DNA of 46,797 bases from an uncultured cyanobacterium (GTDB lineage Bacteria; Cyanobacteriota; Cyanobacteriia; Cyanobacteriales; Nostocaceae). Where the stretch lies: positions 1 through 46,797 of the forward strand of contig CAIVAU010000241.1 in the NCBI GenBank assembly GCA_903903925.1. The letters are read 5' to 3'. The position numbers and the translations under genes were made by a program. Numbering within the stretch: position 1 is the stretch's first letter; each line of letters opens with the position of its first letter. Positions 9,141 to 17,770 of the stretch are shown here, piece by piece. The notes beneath the pieces were generated by a model. That model was not told the origin of the DNA. It did not search any database and was given only the letters and a program-made list of their open reading frames with translations.

Positions 9141-10493
9141 TTATTTAATACTTTTGAATTCTGAATTTTGAATTTTGAATTGAAGTGAAGCGACTGATTC
9201 TTCCTGCTCTAAAAACAGATTACCAATGTCAAACAAAAGCTGCATAGTACCTCTGTAGCCAACTTTGTTAAACTGACCATTGCCGACGCGATCAAAAATC
9301 GGAATGCCTTGGCGATAGAGAGGGATTTTTAGCCGTTTGGCGATCGCTGCTGTATGGGAATTACCAATAAGTAGGTCAGACTCTACTGCGAGTTGCTCGA
9401 AGTCTTCCAAGTCACCGATAGTAACGCTTTTAACAGGAAGTTGTTCCAGTAGAGGAGAACGTGTGGTCGTCACTGCTGCATGAATCTGAGATCCCATCGA
9501 TAGCAGGAAAGAAACTGTTGACCACAGCAAGTCTGGTTCCAGCGCTAAGGAGACTCGTTTGCAACCAAAGTAAAAGTGAGTGTCCAGCATAGCATCTTGC
9601 AATTGGCGGCGTTGGTAGCGGTATTTTTCCGGGACGCTGGTACCGCTAATGTCTACCAATGCTTGCAGAAATTTGTCTACCGCCTCTAATCCCGTCAGTT
9701 CACCAAACACTTCATAAGGTATGCCAAACTGCTTTTCCAAGATTTGTGCTGCACCGCGCATACTCTCGCCTAGTGCCAAGGTGAATAATGAACTACCAAT
9801 TTGCCGCAGTTGTGTCAGCGTCGTACCTCTGGCTGTGATTGCACTGTAGGAATCTTCTAAATGACCATCTAATGAGGCGGAAAGGTCAGGAACAACAATG
9901 GGTTTCAATCCAAAAGCAGTGACAATCTCTTTAATTTCCTGCACATCCCCTGGTGTAAAAGCAGAACCAGCCAAAATCGTGATTTGTGTAGGACAGGGGT
10001 CTCGTCTGTCACTCTTTTGAGGAAGTTCCCTGACTATGCTCTCAACAGCAGCTGCAAAGCCATCCTGCAATGAACCCTTAAAATCAGGCGAGGAGACTAA
10101 CACTATCGGCAGTTCATCCAGTTCTGGATGACGTTGGCGGATCTCCTTGAGAAAACCCTCCATGTCATCCCCTCTAGTTTCAGTCAGTCCAGTGGTACAT
10201 AAACCAATAATTTCTGGCTTTGACTTCTGCACCAGGGTGAGAATTGCCTGTTCTACATTCTCTTCACCACCCAAGATAGTTGAAACTTCCGTCATTGCTG
10301 TGGTGGAAAGGGGAATCGCTTCCCGGAAATGCCGCACTAAAACCACTTTGGCAAAGGCGGTACAGCCTTGAGAACCATGCATCAGAGGTATCATCCCCTT
10401 CAATCCCAAGAACGCTAAGGCTGCACCTAAAGGTGGGCTTTGTTTCAGGGGATTAACGACAACTGATTTTTGGGGAGTCGTGACGATCGCCAT
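9141..10493 (-). CDS. nifN: NifN, FeMo-cofactor scaffold subunit
   Basis: The 450 aa protein has the NifN pattern: PPLGAALAFLGLKGMIPLMHGSQGCTAF near residue 20, VRHFREAIPLSTTAMTE and GLCTTGLTETRGDD. It pairs with NifE to form the scaffold on which FeMo-cofactor is finished. Its ATG shares one base with the nifE stop (TAATG), so translation is coupled. The last 13 residues (QFKIQNSEFKSIK) are encoded by an AATTCAAAATTC-type spacer repeat and look like a recent extension. Confidence 0.95.
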   Translation of the reverse strand: MAIVTTPQKSVVVNPLKQSPPLGAALAFLGLKGMIPLMHGSQGCTAFAKVVLVRHFREAIPLSTTAMTEVSTILGGEENVEQAILTLVQKSKPEIIGLCTTGLTETRGDDMEGFLKEIRQRHPELDELPIVLVSSPDFKGSLQDGFAAAVESIVRELPQKSDRRDPCPTQITILAGSAFTPGDVQEIKEIVTAFGLKPIVVPDLSASLDGHLEDSYSAITARGTTLTQLRQIGSSLFTLALGESMRGAAQILEKQFGIPYEVFGELTGLEAVDKFLQALVDISGTSVPEKYRYQRRQLQDAMLDTHFYFGCKRVSLALEPDLLWSTVSFLLSMGSQIHAAVTTTRSPLLEQLPVKSVTIGDLEDFEQLAVESDLLIGNSHTAAIAKRLKIPLYRQGIPIFDRVGNGQFNKVGYRGTMQLLFDIGNLFLEQEESVASLQFKIQNSEFKSIK

Positions 10494-11387
10494 TATCTGA
10501 CCTCCTGGGGGAGAGGAGAGATGGGGGTGTGTGGGGAGGGTGGGGAGAGGGGGGAGGGAGAATCCTCATCTATTGCGACTTCCCATGGGGCGGGTTTACG
10601 TACTTGTTCCCACACAGGGCTGTAGAGGGCTTCATACAGTTCTCGTGCCATCTCTACCATACCTGCGTAGCCTGCATAGGGATGATGGCGTTCTTGGTTG
10701 ATGTCTAGGAAAGGAATCCGGGCTTTGAGGGCTGTGTATTGATTGCGACCACCAGCAATCAACATGTCGGCTTGCATTTCCTTCACTATCCGTAGGATTT
10801 CTTTAGGACTTTCCTGTTCCAGAACAATGCCGTCTTTACCCAGTAGTCTCTTAATGCGGGCTTTATCTTCTTCAGTACTTTTTCTGGCACTGGTAGCAAC
10901 GACTTCTATTCCCAAGTCCTTAGCGGCAGAGATAATTGACCAACTCTTGACGCCTCCGGTATAAAGGACAACGCGCTTACCTTTGAGTCGAGCGCGGTAA
11001 GGAGCTAACGCTATATCCAGAGCAGCGTTTTCTTCGGCAATTAGCTTTTCTGTACGATGGAGCAAATCAGGATCGCCTAATTTGGCAGCAATGTTTCGCA
11101 GACAGCGGTTTATGTCCTCAATACCGTACAAAGATTCTTCAATGTAAGGGATACTGTAGCGCTCCTCCATCTTTCTTGCCATATTCAGCAGCGCTTTTGA
11201 GCAAATCATCACGTTGAGTTTGGCACGATGGGCGTAGCAGATTTCGTTGTAGCGAGCATCACCCGTAATTTTTGCCAAAACTCGGATACCTAATTTCTCC
11301 AGCAGTGGGAGAACATTCCACATTTCGCCTGCGATATTGTACTCGCCGATCAGGTTGATGTCATACGGTGTTGTAAATTCTGGTTCA
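10493..11387 (-). CDS. nifE: nifE, 3' part (split by DNA element)
   Basis: This part supplies 294 residues after the crossover core, from FTTPYDINLIGEYNIAGEMW to the end. Joined in frame to the 5' part at 20458-21021 (188 aa including the core) it makes a 482 aa NifE, the usual size plus a tail. The reading frame runs on upstream past the core into element DNA, but those 59 codons (to 11554) are not NifE. The C-terminus SPSPLSPPSPHTPISPLP is encoded by a GGGGAGAGG-rich low-complexity stretch and is atypical. nifN follows with a 1 bp overlap. Confidence 0.93.
11378..11387. other. Crossover core of the nifE element, left copy
   Basis: TTCTGGTTCA (TGAACCAGAA on the coding strand, codons for E-P-E) is repeated at 20458-20467. 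Outside the cores the sequence is nifE; inside it is element DNA. Joining across the repeat gives ...GTAEPE-FTTPY..., the expected NifE sequence. CAGAAAC follows directly inside this end and recurs in inverted orientation 4 bp inside the other end. Confidence 0.88.
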
Positions 11388-11519
11388 CAGAAACGCTTAG
11401 TGCAACATCTTTTTGGGCAGACCCCTAAACGCGTATCGTGAAAACACAACCTTATTTCTTTACAATCATCGTCGTCTTGTACGCGGCATAATAAAATTAC
11501 CCTGATTAGTGGTAATGCC

Positions 11520-11837
11520 ATGACCCAGTTATCTGAACCACACCGCACACGCATTGTGCCACCCTCCCCAGTCGATCCGGAGGTAGTTCAGCGGGAACAA
11601 GAGACACAACATACTTTGCAAGAGCGATGCCGTCCGATATTTGAGCGTCTTCGCCCCACGCTGATCGAAACCTATCCGAACTGGTTTATCGCCATTGACC
11701 CTGACAGTGAGGACTATTTGCTCGACCGAAGCCTTCGAGGCATTACCCAGAAAATCAGCGAAGCAAATAGTGCAAACAAGATTAGGATGATCTTCCGGCT
11801 GAACGATACGGGAACCTGTGGCAGATTATGGGTGTAG
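11520..11837 (+). CDS. Small cassette protein A, copy 1 (paired with retropepsin-like protein)
   Basis: This 105 aa protein is of unknown function. It is homologous to the protein at 12420: both have ERCRPIFERLRP/QRCKPIFDRLQP, then NWFIAIDPDSEDYLLD/NWYMAVEPESREYFVD, and end near a RLNDTGTCG/KINETGVAG motif. The downstream partner starts 10 bp before this stop. The DNA is visibly more GC-rich than copy 2, so the copies were probably acquired separately rather than by recent duplication. The paired, overlapping layout resembles a toxin-antitoxin operon, but nothing shows that function. Confidence 0.65.
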   Translation: MTQLSEPHRTRIVPPSPVDPEVVQREQETQHTLQERCRPIFERLRPTLIETYPNWFIAIDPDSEDYLLDRSLRGITQKISEANSANKIRMIFRLNDTGTCGRLWV

Positions 11838-12151
11838 GGACATTTGGCGCGGACGGCGAACTGTTCTTTGAGCTTCATCTTGTCCCTGCAAAGGGTGCGC
11901 CGTTTTCCATAACCGCCCTTTTCGATACTGGGTTCACAGATGGGTGGCTCGTCCTGAATACCCAAGACTTGCAAGCACTGGAATGGTCGGAGGTTCTAGG
12001 GCAGGTCAATATGCGGACAGCACGCGGGGAAGGGGCTTTCTATATCCACAAAGGCAAGGTTATTATTGAGGGTGTTGAAGTGATTATCCCTGTCCATGTC
12101 GGGCGCAATGTCCCTGAAACCGCAATGGGGTCAGCATGGCTCGTTTTGTAA
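11828..12151 (+). CDS. Retropepsin-like aspartic protease-fold protein, copy 1, truncated C-terminus
   Basis: The 107 aa protein has the single-domain clan AA pattern: ALFDTGFTDGWLVL contains the DTG triad, followed by RTARGEGAFYIHKGKVIIEGVEVIIPVHVG. Compared with copy 2 (12734-13099), homology stops at GSAW; the expected LxNRKLVVD...LTLG end is missing. The break coincides with the edge of a 207 bp repeat bearing an antitoxin remnant, so that insertion or recombination cut off about 17 residues. The protein may be inactive. Confidence 0.7.
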   Translation: MGVGTFGADGELFFELHLVPAKGAPFSITALFDTGFTDGWLVLNTQDLQALEWSEVLGQVNMRTARGEGAFYIHKGKVIIEGVEVIIPVHVGRNVPETAMGSAWLVL

Positions 12152-12298
12152 TTCCTCAAACCGTCCTTGATAAATGTCTTGCTGCTGTACAAACATTCGT
12201 AGTGCTGCTTGAATCACTTCCGATGCTGAGGTATATTTACCGCTTTCTACTTGGTTGTGAATGAATTGTTCCAGATCTGGAGCTAGCGATAGGTTCAT
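12131..12298 (-). pseudogene. ParD-like antitoxin, C-terminally truncated copy
   Basis: The 55 codon frame reads MNLSLAPDLEQFIHNQVESG then KYTSASEVIQAALRM, a ParD/CopG-type ribbon-helix-helix N-terminus. After FEELQ it runs into the end of the retropepsin gene and stops. It is the partner of the copy at 14069-14338, which keeps the C-terminus but has a stop at codon 11. No toxin gene adjoins this copy. Confidence 0.75.
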
Positions 12299-12350
12299 TG
12301 CTCTTTACCTACCATTTTTGTGGTTTCGTTGATTATTGAGGAATGTACTG
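12144..12350. repeat. 207 bp direct repeat, copy 1
   Basis: This stretch matches 14184-14390 at an exact offset of 2,040 bp with four substitutions. It carries the 5' part and leader of a parD-like gene on the minus strand. One of the substitutions makes a sense codon here (CAA) and a stop (TAA) in copy 2. Confidence 0.95.
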
Positions 12351-12356
12351 CTTCGT

Positions 12357-12386
12357 TTACTGTCATTACTCGACAACCTCTATAAT
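12357..12386 (+). promoter_or_regulatory. Possible promoter of the second retropepsin cassette
   Basis: A perfect TATAAT lies at 12381, 34 bp before the start codon of the 12420 gene. A weak -35-like TTACTG is 18 bp upstream of it, partly at the edge of the 207 bp repeat. Read by eye only. Confidence 0.35.
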
Positions 12387-12419
12387 ATTAGAGATATTGC
12401 CCATTTATGAGAGTCAACT

Positions 12420-12737
12420 ATGACCGAAACCAAACCCACCCATGTTGCCCGCAGGGGAAGAATTTTTCCGGAAATCCAGTGGACGGAAGAGAAGAAGCAA
12501 TCCTGGAAAACTTCTCAAGAAGAATTTTACCAACGCTGCAAGCCCATTTTTGATAGACTCCAACCCGAACTAATTAAAACTCACTACAACTGGTACATGG
12601 CAGTCGAACCAGAAAGCCGCGAATATTTTGTTGATAAAGATGAGATGAGTGCTATTAAGATGTCACGTCAAAAACACCCAAAATGTCCCGTTTTTGTCTT
12701 TAAAATTAATGAGACTGGAGTTGCTGGGACAATATGA
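12420..12737 (+). CDS. Small cassette protein A, copy 2
   Basis: The 105 aa protein of unknown function is homologous to the 11520 protein in its central part (FYQRCKPIFDRLQPELIKTHYNWYMAVEPESREYF). It has no signal peptide or membrane segment. The stop overlaps the ATG of the retropepsin-like gene by 4 bp (ATGA), so the pair is translated as a unit. Similar small proteins next to DTG proteins are common in cyanobacterial genomes, from memory; no function is assigned. Confidence 0.7.
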   Translation: MTETKPTHVARRGRIFPEIQWTEEKKQSWKTSQEEFYQRCKPIFDRLQPELIKTHYNWYMAVEPESREYFVDKDEMSAIKMSRQKHPKCPVFVFKINETGVAGTI

Positions 12738-13099
12738 TATCAGGAAGGTTTGGTGATGGGGAGGAGTTGATTTTTGAAATCGAATTGATTGCAGGGGATG
12801 GATTTAAATTACCAATTGATGTGATTTTAGATACAGGATTTTCTGATTGGTTAACCATTGAAAGGCAGGATTTGGAGGGGTTTGATTGGGAATATTTAGG
12901 CGAACGTTCGATGCTGATGGCAAGGGGTGTATCTAACTTTGATATTTATGCAGGAAAAGTCAGAATTGATGGAGAGATTTTTGATATTCCTGTTTATGCT
13001 GGTGGTGGAGTGCCAGAAGTTTTACTTGGTCGTCAATGGCTGACTAATCGTAAGTTGGTCGTTGATATGCCATCAGGTGTTTTAACCTTGGGAAATTGA
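12734..13099 (+). CDS. Retropepsin-like (clan AA) aspartic protease-fold protein, copy 2, intact
   Basis: The 121 aa protein has the catalytic-type motif VILDTGFSDWL near residue 33, the flap-region equivalent ARGVSNFDIYAGKVRIDGE, and a C-terminal VLLGRQWLTNRKLVVDMPSG typical of the single-domain cyanobacterial/archaeal retropepsin family (AF_0612-like). It would need to dimerise to form an active site. Coupling to the small A protein suggests a functional pair, for example protease and partner or substrate; this is inference. Confidence 0.75.
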   Translation: MISGRFGDGEELIFEIELIAGDGFKLPIDVILDTGFSDWLTIERQDLEGFDWEYLGERSMLMARGVSNFDIYAGKVRIDGEIFDIPVYAGGGVPEVLLGRQWLTNRKLVVDMPSGVLTLGN

Positions 13100-13168
13100 C
13101 ATAAAAACGGGAATTTTTCCAGTGTCAGCATAATTTCGTAGCACCCTCTCACCCATCGATGGGCTTGA

Positions 13169-13615
13169 TCAACAGAAGAATATCGCCACTAGCTGTTGAT
13201 AAAGTTGCTCTAAGCTATCAATGGTAATTTTACCATCTGCCTGAAGTTTCTTAATGACTGCGAGAGTGCCCTTCACCTGAAGTCCCAATCGAAGTGCTTC
13301 CTTTCGAGCCGCATTATCATCTAAAATAATGTAATCACATGGCAGTTCGATGCCTAAAGCAATGGCTTCCGACTCTCCTAAACCTAGTCGTGCATTGAGA
13401 CTATTGGCTAAAAAAGTCAACTTAATTTCACGAGCGGTTATCTTCCTCGAATCAATCAACCCTTGCACAGATTGACTAGCTTTGTCGGATTTAGCAGAGA
13501 TTTCTTTTGCCACAAACTCTGGTAGATAGAATTCATTGGCAGATTCAACAAAAGTATTTAAAAATCCTAGCCGCACTAGAAAAATTAATGGAGAGGAGTT
13601 AAAGACTATCTTCAT
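13169..13615 (-). CDS. PIN-domain toxin (DUF3368 family)
   Basis: The 148 aa protein starts at ATG 13615, preceded by AAGGAT; an upstream TTG would overlap the antitoxin end. PIN acidic residues are visible: FNSSPLIFL (N-terminal acidic position changed to Asn, which is unusual), LGLGESEAIALG with the central Glu, and YIILDDNAARKEA with the Asp pair. Such proteins are VapC-like RNases. It lies 5 bp behind its UPF0175-type antitoxin. The D-to-N change at the first position could weaken catalysis. Confidence 0.8.
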   Translation of the reverse strand: MKIVFNSSPLIFLVRLGFLNTFVESANEFYLPEFVAKEISAKSDKASQSVQGLIDSRKITAREIKLTFLANSLNARLGLGESEAIALGIELPCDYIILDDNAARKEALRLGLQVKGTLAVIKKLQADGKITIDSLEQLYQQLVAIFFC

Positions 13616-13620
13616 AATCC

Positions 13621-13860
13621 TTACCAATCCAATTCCTGTGCAACATCTTGTGGTGTTAGATAAGAAAACTCTAGACCCATGATGTCCAATAGCTCTAGAA
13701 ACATATTAGGTTCTATTTCCATAATTTCTGCTGCTTTTTTTAAGCTAATCACTCGAGAAAATAATGCCCCTAGGACAAACAGAAAAGTTTCTTTCTGCTC
13801 AATATCATTGAACAATTGAATTTCTGCCGCCACACTTCTAATTACTTCCTTACTAGTCAT
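13621..13860 (-). CDS. UPF0175-type antitoxin
   Basis: The 79 aa protein has an AAEIMEIEPNMFLELLDIMGLEFSYLTPQDVAQELDW C-terminus, the usual helix-turn-helix-like end of UPF0175 proteins, which pair with DUF3368 PIN proteins. The gene directly precedes the toxin on the same strand. A related pair lies in the nifK element at 24965-25703. Confidence 0.78.
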   Translation of the reverse strand: MTSKEVIRSVAAEIQLFNDIEQKETFLFVLGALFSRVISLKKAAEIMEIEPNMFLELLDIMGLEFSYLTPQDVAQELDW

Positions 13861-13949
13861 AAATCCTACGATGAAACCCAGAATTATCTTGATAAATATT
13901 AATACAGTGTATACAAGTATAGTTCACGTGCTGGATGCCACTATAGCTG

Positions 13950-14072
13950 TTAGAAGAACGGCATCATCTGATAATTTAACCTACACTCATTGATTTTATG
14001 AGACGCAACGTAGTCGATAATACTTTCAAGATCTCGACTGGCAGGAATGGCAAATCTACAAACGTTCGTCAT
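13950..14072 (-). pseudogene. ParE-like toxin, truncated
   Basis: The 40 aa frame starts MTNVCRFAIPASRDLESIID, then YVASH, which matches the first helix of ParE toxins, and then loses similarity and stops. A full ParE is about 95 aa. Its ATG overlaps the parD-like stop (ATGA), so the original parDE operon layout is preserved. Confidence 0.7.
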
Positions 14073-14338
14073 TTACCTGCTTGTTCCCTGGCTAGGTTTA
14101 ATTTGGCTTGCAGTTGGTTAAAGACAGTATCAGCATCTACTACCTCGCCCCGTCTTGATGCTTCTATACCAATCATGATTTCCTTTTGTAATTCCTCAAA
14201 CCGTCCTTGATAAATGTCTTGCTGCTGTACAAACATTCGTAGTGCTGCTTGAATCACTTCCGATGCTGAGGTATATTTACCGCTTTCTACTTGGTTGTGA
14301 ATGAATTATTCCAGATCTGGAGCTAGCGATACGTTCAT
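14069..14338 (-). pseudogene. ParD-like antitoxin with in-frame stop at codon 11
   Basis: The frame of 89 codons reads MNVSLAPDLE-stop-FIHNQVESG... and continues to LNLAREQAGK. The copy at 12131-12298 has CAA where this one has TAA. Re-initiation at the GTG of codon 28 would give a 62 aa protein lacking the DNA-binding N-terminus. Together with the truncated toxin the module looks dead. Confidence 0.78.
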
Positions 14339-14390
14339 TGCTCTTTCCCTACCATTTTTGTTGTTTCGTTGATTATTGAGGAATGTACTG
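14184..14390. repeat. 207 bp direct repeat, copy 2
   Basis: Direct partner of 12144-12350, with four substitutions. Here the repeat continues into the rest of the parD-like gene on one side (below 14184), so this copy is likely the source and the other the recipient. Confidence 0.95.
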
Positions 14391-14444
14391 GGAAAAATAC
14401 CCAAAATCAAATCACCGAGAGTGTTTGATAGATAGAAATGAAAT

Positions 14445-15014
14445 TCATTCACGGGTATTGGACTTAAACCAAGCCTTATAGAACTTAGGATAAGTCATTT
14501 TTTGTGCATAATTCCAAATGATTGCATAGCACGTATTGAATAGGTCAAAGTCATTTTTGTAAGTCTTATATGATAAACAATTCTTCAAAACACTAACAAC
14601 ATACACCATATGCTTCTCTATCACTATATTCCTTAAGCTTTCTGCCACCCGCGTACGCATATCATAACTGTCTACGTATTTGCCACAGAGAGCTGCAATC
14701 AAGCTTTCTATCGCTATTTGGTTGCCTGGATCAATTTTCCCTAAGCTCTCTGCCGCCCGTACACGAGTATCAATATATTATACTGCCACTCGCCCAAGCT
14801 CAGCTTGAGAACCTTGTTTCTCTACTGCTACTAGTGCACTCTCTGCTTTAGGCTTTCCTCGTAGCTTCTCCCAAATCTTCTGACGCAGATGTTCAATCTT
14901 GGCGATCGCAGTCTCAGTGAATTTCTTCCCCAGTTCCCCACTACCAGATTCTAGAAATTTGGTAAAAGCAAGGGTAGCAATTGCAGCAGCAGTAAGCGAT
15001 ACAGGTTCTACCAT
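14445..15014 (-). pseudogene. Decayed STAND/NACHT NTPase gene with HEAT-type C-terminus
   Basis: The first 78 codons (MVEPVSLTAAAIATLAFTKF ... EKQGSQAELGRVAV) match the N-terminal segment of Nostoc NACHT-type proteins. They are followed by a stop (about 14775) and, in the same frame, by HEAT-like repeats (YIDTRVRAAESLGKIDPGNQ, TRVAESLRNI) and the usual tail FNTCYAIIWNYAQKMTYPKF-YKAW. The entire NTPase core is missing, so this is an internal deletion. Many such proteins act in anti-phage defence; that role here is past at best. Confidence 0.65.
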
Positions 15015-15155
15015 AAATTACTTATACAACTTAACTTCAGCCATGTTATATTCTTACTATAAATTAAATTCCAATTACTCATCATCCAGGTAAAGATTCT
15101 CAGAAGATTCCCCAAAACAGGATTTGGGTCGAGAACACGCCCAGAAGAACTTGTT
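15015..15155. other. Spacer without recognisable gene
   Basis: AT-rich sequence between the STAND remnant and the recombinase fragment. No convincing reading frame or repeat was seen. Confidence 0.5.
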
Positions 15156-15265
15156 TCATTTCTTTATTTTCCTCTTCGCATTCTCAAAAGCATACCTATC
15201 AACAGTTCTCACAGGGGTTGATAGGGTGTTAATCGTCGCTTTTACCTTCAATTATGGCGAACGGG
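15156..15265 (-). pseudogene. Serine recombinase C-terminal fragment
   Basis: The minus strand reads ATINTLSTPVRTVDRYAFEN then AKRKIKK-stop, nearly the same as TINTLSTPVRIVDRYVFENA in the intact recombinase of this element (bases 19155-19225). Similarity fades on the upstream side after small indels. A second recombinase of the same group therefore once existed here or was partly copied. Confidence 0.75.
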
Positions 15266-15535
15266 TTACACTACTAACACCACTCGTTTTTGTTGAAAGT
15301 CAACGCTATTCACTTACAATGGGCGTCCAAATTGCTTAATATTAGGGATAAAGTTCATCCCGCTTGCGTCCCATGTTGGGGAACTCAGCCAATTTTCTAC
15401 ATTTATCGTTGATTTTCCTAAGTAATTTGTCTGCGGCATTAAAGTAATTACGTTAGATTTAACAAGCCTCTGTATCCTGTAATACTAACTTATTCTGGGA
15501 GTCATACCATTTCAAGTGTCAATATCCCATTTGGT
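15266..15535. other. Spacer without recognisable gene
   Basis: No supported gene. Short frames on the plus strand overlap the recombinase fragment and have no recognisable features. Confidence 0.45.
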
Positions 15536-15812
15536 TTATCGGCAACCAACCGCATGATATCCAGCCAACAGCAGTAAATTATCAGGGTCGATACCGAGAG
15601 AACGCAAATATTGTGCTAAGTGTTCAGCCCGGTGTTGTTCAGCCTGCGCTATGCGGCTTTGTTGTTGTGCAATTTCTTCTGCCATTAAATAGCGATCGCC
15701 GTGTTCGTCATACCAAGATAAAAATTCTTGTTGAATTCCACCGATCACACCTTTATTTCGTCCCATTCCTAATCCTACTTCTGGCATCCAGTAAAATTGT
15801 CTTTCCCGCCCC
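15536..15812 (-). pseudogene. Uma2-family nuclease-like protein, C-terminal fragment
   Basis: The frame reads REREFYWMP-like residues, then EVGLGMGRNKGVIGGIQQEF and a coiled AEEIAQQQSRIAQAEQHRAE tail ending AQYLRSLGIDPDNLLLLAGY. This is the usual C-terminus of cyanobacterial Uma2 proteins. The catalytic PD-(D/E)XK part is absent upstream, so only the tail survives. Confidence 0.7.
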
Positions 15813-15916
15813 GATTTTGGCTATATTTTGAGCATTATTGCTTATTGACAAGTACTGACGCCAAAATATTTTAAGTATAAAATATATCTGAAGAAAGAAT
15901 ATTTGATGGGAATCTC

Positions 15917-17770
15917 GTGGCTTTAAAGTTATTTTTAATCAGTTCAGCGGCGTTAAGTATAGTGATGGGAATGTCTGCTCCTGTGCAGGCGTTCAATCCG
16001 GTTCGGTTAAGAAATTTATCTGTGGAGGCGAGTTCTTGTAGCAGGGGGAGACAAGAGTCATTGAACAGTAGGTTTCTTTGCCCCCCAGCCTCAACAGTCT
16101 CAAGCGCTTATCCAAACAATATTGTAGAGGCATTGCCTCGTGAGGCAGCTATTGAAGAGATATTGAGTGAAGATGCTAATTCTTTGCCATTAGATCAAGT
16201 GACATCAGTTTCGCAGCTTTCAGATGTCACACCGGGAGATTGGGCGTTTCAAGCACTGCAATCTTTGGTTGAGCGATATGGGTGCATTGCTGGCTACCCT
16301 AAGCAGACCTACTTCGGCGATCGCTCCCTGACTCGCTACGAATTTGCAGCGGTACTCAATACCTGTTTAGACAAAATTCAAAAACTAGTCGCAACTACTA
16401 CCAGTGACTTTGCAAGAATTAAAGACTTAGAAGTTTTGAAGCGACTGCAAACAGAATTTGCTACTGAACTAACTCAGGAGCGGGGCAAGATCAATAATTT
16501 GGAATCCCGTACAGCTAAACTAGAAACGGAGCAATTTTCTACTACGACTAAGTTGACAGGTGAAGTCATCTTTGCGTTGACGGATGTTTTAGTAGGGGAT
16601 GATGGTGTTACCCGTGTAAATTCAGCGACGAGGGATACGACTCCTCGGCAAAATGCTGTTTTTGCGAATCGGGTGCGTTTAAACTTGGACACTAGCTTTA
16701 CTGGCAAGGATTCACTCAAACTGCGGATACAAGCCGGTGACTTTAATCTTCCTGGCTTTGCTATTGCTTCTGATGGCGTTTTTCAAACCCTTGAAGGTAT
16801 CCAAACTTTTAATGTGATTAATCATATTCCCAATAATAGCGCTTGTTGTGTTACGCCTAATCCTACCTTTAGTGCTACCCAGAATAATTCTGTAACTCTA
16901 GACTCCCTTTTGTATAGCTTTCCCATTGGGAAAAGCACTAAAGTTGTAGTTGCAGCTAATGCTGGAGAATATGCAGATTATACTCCTACGTTAAATCCTT
17001 ACTTTGAAGACTTTGACGGTGGTAGTGGTGCTTTGTCTACCTTTGCTCAACGCAGTCCAATTTATCGCATGGGTAGTGAGTTTGGTTCAGGAGTTGGTTT
17101 AACTATGAAATTAAATCGAGTTTTTTCTGTGTCGCTAGGATATTTGGCGAATGGTACAGGTAATTCTCCCCTTGATCATGCAGGGCTATTTAATGGTAGC
17201 TTCTCTACACTAGGTCAATTAACAATGACTCCTAGCGATCGCTTGTCTTTGGGGTTAACTTATAACTACACCTACTTGACCCAATATATTAATACTAATT
17301 TTGGTGGAGTGACTGGTACAAAAATTGCTACGGCTAATACTTTTCTCCCAGAAGATACCTACAATAATTCTTTCGGATTAGCCGCGTCCTATCGTGTTAA
17401 CCCTGGCTTAACCATTAATACTTGGGTGACAACTACTAATGGTCGAGATTTTAGCATTCCTAGAGGATCTTCTGACTACTACTACACATGGTCTTATGCG
17501 CTAGGTTTAGCATTTCCAGATTTAGGGAAAAAAGGCAATCTTGGTGGTTTACTGATTGGGATTGAACCTTACCTCACAGGCTTTTCTATCAATGGTGCTA
17601 ATATTCCTTTCCCTCGTTCTATCCCATTCCATATTGAAGGCTTTTATAAGCATCAGTTAACAGATAATATTTCCCTTACCGCTGGGGCAATTTGGCTAAC
17701 ATCTCCTAATCAGGAAAGCAATAATCCTGATGTCGTAATCGGCACTTTCAGGACAACTTTCCTATTTTGA
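15917..17770 (+). CDS. OprB-type outer-membrane porin with SLH domain (iron-uptake-porin-like)
   Basis: The 617 aa protein has a signal peptide (LFLISSAALSIVMGMSAPVQA), an S-layer-homology segment (TPGDWAFQALQSLVERYGCIAG, FGDRSLTRYEFAAVLNTCLDKI, about residues 105-155), a short coiled coil and a beta-rich barrel ending in FRTTFLF, the C-terminal aromatic expected of an outer-membrane barrel. The start is GTG 15917; no ATG fits better. Members are general or iron-related porins. It is the largest intact cargo gene of the nifE element. Confidence 0.85.
   Translation: MALKLFLISSAALSIVMGMSAPVQAFNPVRLRNLSVEASSCSRGRQESLNSRFLCPPASTVSSAYPNNIVEALPREAAIEEILSEDANSLPLDQVTSVSQLSDVTPGDWAFQALQSLVERYGCIAGYPKQTYFGDRSLTRYEFAAVLNTCLDKIQKLVATTTSDFARIKDLEVLKRLQTEFATELTQERGKINNLESRTAKLETEQFSTTTKLTGEVIFALTDVLVGDDGVTRVNSATRDTTPRQNAVFANRVRLNLDTSFTGKDSLKLRIQAGDFNLPGFAIASDGVFQTLEGIQTFNVINHIPNNSACCVTPNPTFSATQNNSVTLDSLLYSFPIGKSTKVVVAANAGEYADYTPTLNPYFEDFDGGSGALSTFAQRSPIYRMGSEFGSGVGLTMKLNRVFSVSLGYLANGTGNSPLDHAGLFNGSFSTLGQLTMTPSDRLSLGLTYNYTYLTQYINTNFGGVTGTKIATANTFLPEDTYNNSFGLAASYRVNPGLTINTWVTTTNGRDFSIPRGSSDYYYTWSYALGLAFPDLGKKGNLGGLLIGIEPYLTGFSINGANIPFPRSIPFHIEGFYKHQLTDNISLTAGAIWLTSPNQESNNPDVVIGTFRTTFLF

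Noticed and set aside
11388..11554. N-terminal extension of NifE encoded in the element
   Set aside because: The frame is open to 11554, but these codons are not NifE; the true N-terminus is the separate 5' part at 20458-21021.
15124..15339. 71 codon plus-strand frame with a hydrophobic start
   Set aside because: It lies antisense to the recombinase fragment at 15156-15265; the apparent hydrophobic segment is a by-product.
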